Of a DNA stretch of 8,436 bases, positions 5,178 through 8,436 are shown one piece after another. Source of the stretch: an uncultured Rhodospirillales bacterium (GTDB lineage Bacteria > Pseudomonadota > Alphaproteobacteria > Rhodospirillales > Casp-alpha2); NCBI GenBank assembly GCA_938074585.1, contig CALJEW010000246.1, positions 1-8,436 on the forward strand. The letters are read 5' to 3'. The notes below the pieces were generated by a model that worked only from the letters and a program-made list of their open reading frames with translations, was not told the origin of the DNA and did not search any database. Position 1 is the first letter of the stretch, and each line of letters starts with the position of its first letter. Both the position numbers and the translations under genes were made by a program.

Positions 5178-6900
5178 TCCCGTAACTCTAGCCGTTCTTA
5201 AGGGCCGACTTGAGCAAATTGCAGATGAAATGGATGCTACCTTATTTCGAAGTGCCTTCAACCCAATCATTGCTGAAGCCCACGATGCTTCTCATGGTAT
5301 TTATGATGCCATAACTGGTAAAACATTAGTGCAAGGTAAATCCGGCCTTCCAGTTTTTGTAGGTGCTATGGCATTTGCGGTAAAAGCTGTAATCGATAAA
5401 GCCGCAAAAGATGGTAACCTTTCAGAAGGCGATGTTTATATTTTCAACGACCCGTATGATGGCGGCACGCACTTATCTGACTTTAAACTAGTGAGCCCTT
5501 ATTACCGGGACGGCGAGCTGTATTGTTATTTGGCATCGGTTGGTCACTGGCATGATGTGGGCGGTAATGTACCTGGTAATTATAATCCAGAAGCAACTGA
5601 ATGTTTTCAGGAAGGCATGCTTATCCCACCGGTTAAACTCATTGAAGCCGGTAAATTTAGACAAGATATTGTCGATATTATGCAGGCAAACTCGCGTCAA
5701 CCGATCAGTCTATATGGTGACCTGAGCGGCCAAATTAACGCCCTTGAATTGGGTGAGCGCCGCTTAACCGCATTGTTGGACGAATATGGTGACGCCACCG
5801 TTCAAGACGCATTTGTCGAGCTGCAAGCTCGTGCCGCACAGTTGATGCGAATGAACATTGCCGAACTTCCCGATGGTACATACTCGTGCGACGACTGGCT
5901 GGATAACGATGGCATTGTTGATGAGCCGCTCAAAATTGCACTCGATCTGACCATTTCAGGCGAGATCATGAAACTTGATTTTTCACGATCATCCCCGGCT
6001 TGCGCTGGACCGGTTAATATTTCTCTTTCGACGGCGGTTGCTTCTGTTTATGTGGCAATCAAGCACGTATTTAACGATGTTCCGGCAAATTCTGGCGTTC
6101 TTGATCCCATTGAAATTGTTATTCCAGAGCATACGATGCTTGCCGTTAAAGCCCCTAAACCTGTGGGTGGTTATACAGAAACAATTTTGCGGCTGATCGA
6201 TGTTGTTTTTGGGGCGATGGCAAAAGTAGCTCCTGAACGGAGCAATGGATGTGCGTATGGAACCATTAATGCGTTGTCTTTAGCGGGGCACCGCCGGGAT
6301 GGGCGACGCTGGGTGATGTTTAGCTTTTTCGGCGGTGGTCATGGTGGACACCCAGAAGGGGATGGCCTTAATCATGGCAACGCACCGATTTCAACAGCAA
6401 CCATTCCCCCGTTGGAAATTTTGGAATCCGCATACCCTATGTTCTTCACTAAATGGGCATTGCGCCCCGATAGTGGTGGAGCCGGACAGAACCGGGGCGG
6501 CTTAGGTGCTATTTACGAGATAGAATTGTTAGAAGAAAACGCTGACGTTTTTTTGTTTGGGGAACGCGGGCGTTATGCGCCAGCGGGTGTTAATGGGGGC
6601 GGGTATGGGGCTCTCAATACATTCAGTTACGAACAAGATGACGGATACCACAAGCCGCCCATGGTATCTAAAATGGTTGGTATTAAAATCAAAAAAGGAC
6701 AACACCTGCATTTGGAAACCCCCGGAGGCGGTGGTTACGGAAAGGCAAGTGAACGCGACCTTAAAGCCGTCGCGCGCGATGTTGGGTTGGGCTACGTCAC
6801 TCCTGAAGGGGCAAAGCGCGATTATAGTGTCGTATTAAATGAAAACGGAACGGTCGATCAAGAACAGACCGATAAATTAAGGGCATTGGTATCTCAATGA
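5152..6900 (+). CDS. hyuB: hydantoinase B/oxoprolinase family subunit (HyuB-like)
   Basis: A 582-aa subunit of an ATP-dependent hydantoinase/oxoprolinase-type complex, the partner of the HyuA-like protein downstream. Family members include N-methylhydantoinase, 5-oxoprolinase, caprolactamase and acetone/acetophenone carboxylases. Hallmarks are IDPVTLAVLKGRLEQIADEM at the N-terminus, EAHDASHG, FNDPYDGGTHLSD (98-110), GHWHDVGG (131-138), CFQEGMLIPPVKL, RPDSGGAGQNRGG (438-450), the GERGR block and a glycine-rich PGGGGYG (524-530). Asp45, His107, Asp110 and His132 match, as I recall them, the metal ligands of caprolactamase CapB. ATG 5152 is chosen because GGGAG lies six bases upstream; ATG 5155 or 5170 (the latter giving MIDPVTL) are credible alternatives, and TTG 5134 is less likely. 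The start lies inside the lyase gene, indicating translational coupling. Substrate: probably a cyclic amide/imide, or a ketone if carboxylase-like; not determinable here. Confidence 0.92.
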   Translation: MMQRTLMIDPVTLAVLKGRLEQIADEMDATLFRSAFNPIIAEAHDASHGIYDAITGKTLVQGKSGLPVFVGAMAFAVKAVIDKAAKDGNLSEGDVYIFNDPYDGGTHLSDFKLVSPYYRDGELYCYLASVGHWHDVGGNVPGNYNPEATECFQEGMLIPPVKLIEAGKFRQDIVDIMQANSRQPISLYGDLSGQINALELGERRLTALLDEYGDATVQDAFVELQARAAQLMRMNIAELPDGTYSCDDWLDNDGIVDEPLKIALDLTISGEIMKLDFSRSSPACAGPVNISLSTAVASVYVAIKHVFNDVPANSGVLDPIEIVIPEHTMLAVKAPKPVGGYTETILRLIDVVFGAMAKVAPERSNGCAYGTINALSLAGHRRDGRRWVMFSFFGGGHGGHPEGDGLNHGNAPISTATIPPLEILESAYPMFFTKWALRPDSGGAGQNRGGLGAIYEIELLEENADVFLFGERGRYAPAGVNGGGYGALNTFSYEQDDGYHKPPMVSKMVGIKIKKGQHLHLETPGGGGYGKASERDLKAVARDVGLGYVTPEGAKRDYSVVLNENGTVDQEQTDKLRALVSQ

Positions 6901-8436
6901 GTGATGAAGAAAAATATGTAGTTGGTGTTGATGTCGGTGGCACATTTACTGATGTGTTTTTTTTGGATGAACAAAGCGGCGAATGTTCCGTCGCCAAAGT
7001 CCCTTCGACCCGACCCGACCAATCTAAGGGCTTCATTGAAGGTATTAGGTCTGGCGTCGAAAATTTTTCTCAACTTGCCACTGTTGTTCATGGAACCACT
7101 GTTGGCACCAATGCACTGCTGGAGCGCAAAGGGGCTAAAACTGGCATTATTACAACCGAAGGGTTCCGCGACGTTCTTGAAATGCGCCGACGGGATCGGC
7201 CAACAACGTGGGGGCTTTGGGGACAGTTTGAACCCATTATTCCCCGCAACTTACGACTAGAGGTTCCGGAACGAACGCTTGCCGATGGAACAATTTATAC
7301 GGCTGTAAATACTGATGACGTAAAAGCCACTGCTCAAGAATTAATTGATGCTGGAGCCGAATCCGTTTGTGTTGCTTTCATGAATTCCTTTGCCAATTTT
7401 GATAATGAACAAATCGCGGTTAAAGCAGTTCGCGAAATTTGGCCGAACGAGCACGTAGTTGCTTCAAGTGAAATATTGCCTGAAATTCGCGAATTTGAAC
7501 GCACATCAACAACCGCTTTAAACGCTTATTTGCAACCCCCCGTTGGCAACTACTTACAGCGCTTAGAAACAGCTCTTCAAGATGATGGTTTCAAAGGGCA
7601 CGTTTTGATCGTTCAATCGAACGGCGGTGTTATGTCTGTTGACGTGGCTCGGCGGTTGCCGGTGCGCACGGCCCTTTCTGGGCCGGCTGCTGGTGTCATT
7701 GCCAGTGCTTATATCGCTACCGTTGCTGGGTTTCCAAATGTCATTACGTGTGACATGGGTGGCACAAGCTTTGATGTTTCTTTGGTTGCTGATGGAGAAA
7801 GTTCGCTTAGTGCTCAAACATCCATTGATTACGGAATGATTATCCGAACCCCAATGATTGAGATTACGACCATTGGCGCTGGTGGCGGCTCCATTGCTTG
7901 GGTAGACCGGGGTGGATTGTTACAAATCGGGCCAGAATCAGCAGGTTCAGACCCTGGGCCCGTCTGTTACGGACTTGGCAATGATCGCCCTACCGTAACC
8001 GATGCGAACCTTGTTTTGGGGCGCATTAATGCAGGCCGTCCGATCGGTGGAAAACTGGATCGACTGGATGTGGATGCGGCAAAATTGGCGATTGAAGCCC
8101 ACGTAGGGAAACCTTTGGGGCTTGAGACAATGGAAGCGGCTGAAGCCATTGTTCGTGTTGCAAATTCAAAAATGGCAGGCGCTATCCGGTTGGTTTCTGT
8201 TGAACGTGGTCACAATCCTAACGAATTCTCGGCCATGCCTTTTGGTGGAGGTGGGGCTCTTCATGCGGGTGCGTTAATTAAAGAAGTGGGATTGAAAAGC
8301 GCTCTCGTTCCTCGCTATCCGGGTGTAACCAGCGCTTTGGGCTGTACAATTGCTGACATGCGCCATGACTTTGTTCAAACCATAAGCGGCATGCTCGCCG
8401 ATATGGATATTGCCGGTCTGCAAAACCATATGAGTG
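6897..8436 (+). CDS. hyuA: hydantoinase A/oxoprolinase family subunit (HyuA-like), 3' end missing
   Basis: The N-terminal 513 residues of an ATP-using subunit; the frame stays open to the window edge (family length is about 650-720 aa). It belongs to the ASKHA-fold hydantoinase A/oxoprolinase family, which phosphorylates the amide or ketone substrate for processing with HyuB. Visible motifs are the phosphate-binding GVDVGGTFTDV (10-20), HGTTVGTNALLERKGA (65-80), FRDVLEMRRRDRP then TWGLWG, LPEIREFERTSTTALNAY, QSNGGVMS (240-247), LSGPAAGV (260-267), a second phosphate loop CDMGGTSFDVS (285-295), TIGAGGGSIAW, and FGGGGALHA (449-457). ATG overlaps the hyuB stop in an ATGA junction, so the two subunits are translated together. 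In this family the A gene often precedes B; here the order is B then A. No frameshift or missing motif is seen in the visible part. Confidence 0.93.
   Translation, partial: MSDEEKYVVGVDVGGTFTDVFFLDEQSGECSVAKVPSTRPDQSKGFIEGIRSGVENFSQLATVVHGTTVGTNALLERKGAKTGIITTEGFRDVLEMRRRDRPTTWGLWGQFEPIIPRNLRLEVPERTLADGTIYTAVNTDDVKATAQELIDAGAESVCVAFMNSFANFDNEQIAVKAVREIWPNEHVVASSEILPEIREFERTSTTALNAYLQPPVGNYLQRLETALQDDGFKGHVLIVQSNGGVMSVDVARRLPVRTALSGPAAGVIASAYIATVAGFPNVITCDMGGTSFDVSLVADGESSLSAQTSIDYGMIIRTPMIEITTIGAGGGSIAWVDRGGLLQIGPESAGSDPGPVCYGLGNDRPTVTDANLVLGRINAGRPIGGKLDRLDVDAAKLAIEAHVGKPLGLETMEAAEAIVRVANSKMAGAIRLVSVERGHNPNEFSAMPFGGGGALHAGALIKEVGLKSALVPRYPGVTSALGCTIADMRHDFVQTISGMLADMDIAGLQNHMS

Noticed and set aside
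6922..7260. Plus-strand open frame of 112 codons inside the hyuA region
   Set aside because: It overlaps the motif-rich HyuA frame (both phosphate loops lie in the other frame) and its translation resembles no family.
7563..8149. Minus-strand open frames opposite hyuA
   Set aside because: They are antisense to strongly conserved HyuA sequence, with no recognisable protein pattern or ribosome binding site.

Overview
The window reads as a catabolic-and-transport locus from a Gram-negative bacterium. Base composition looks to be in the mid-40s percent G+C by eye. The gene families (polar-amino-acid ABC importer, HutC-type GntR regulator, isocitrate lyase/PEP mutase family enzyme, HyuA/HyuB pair) suggest a proteobacterium, most likely a moderate-G+C, perhaps marine, alphaproteobacterium. 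That placement is inference; no rRNA or lineage marker is present.

Left part (1-2491, + strand): the 3' end of an ABC ATPase is followed by two inner-membrane permeases of the HisM/GlnP type. Together these form the membrane part of a polar-amino-acid-type importer; no periplasmic binding protein gene is visible. A tightly linked gene of the Asp/Glu/hydantoin racemase superfamily follows, whose two usual catalytic cysteine positions appear to be occupied by Thr and Ser. Middle part (2495-3282, - strand): two small NTF2/SnoaL-like proteins form a two-gene unit, convergent with the racemase-like gene and divergent from the regulator. Right part (3382-8436, + strand): a GntR/HutC regulator with a UTRA ligand domain, then an isocitrate lyase/PEP mutase family C-C lyase, then hydantoinase/oxoprolinase B and A subunits in B-then-A order with overlapping junctions. 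The A subunit runs off the right edge.

Working model (inference): the ABC system imports a small nitrogenous, amino-acid-like or lactam/imide-like compound. HyuA and HyuB open or hydrolyse a cyclic amide with ATP. The PEP mutase-family lyase cleaves a resulting 2-hydroxy-carboxylate, while the racemase-like and NTF2-like proteins handle stereochemistry or side reactions. The GntR regulator probably controls the lyase-hyuBA unit and possibly the NTF2 pair and itself. A 14-bp AT-rich sequence is repeated with one mismatch in both intergenic regions flanking gntR, and the downstream copy lies in a 15-bp palindrome overlapping a plausible promoter. The actual substrate cannot be read from the sequence.

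No RNA genes, mobile elements, CRISPR arrays or prophage traces were seen. The only gaps between genes longer than 60 bp are 3283-3381 and 4204-4295, both described as regulatory.
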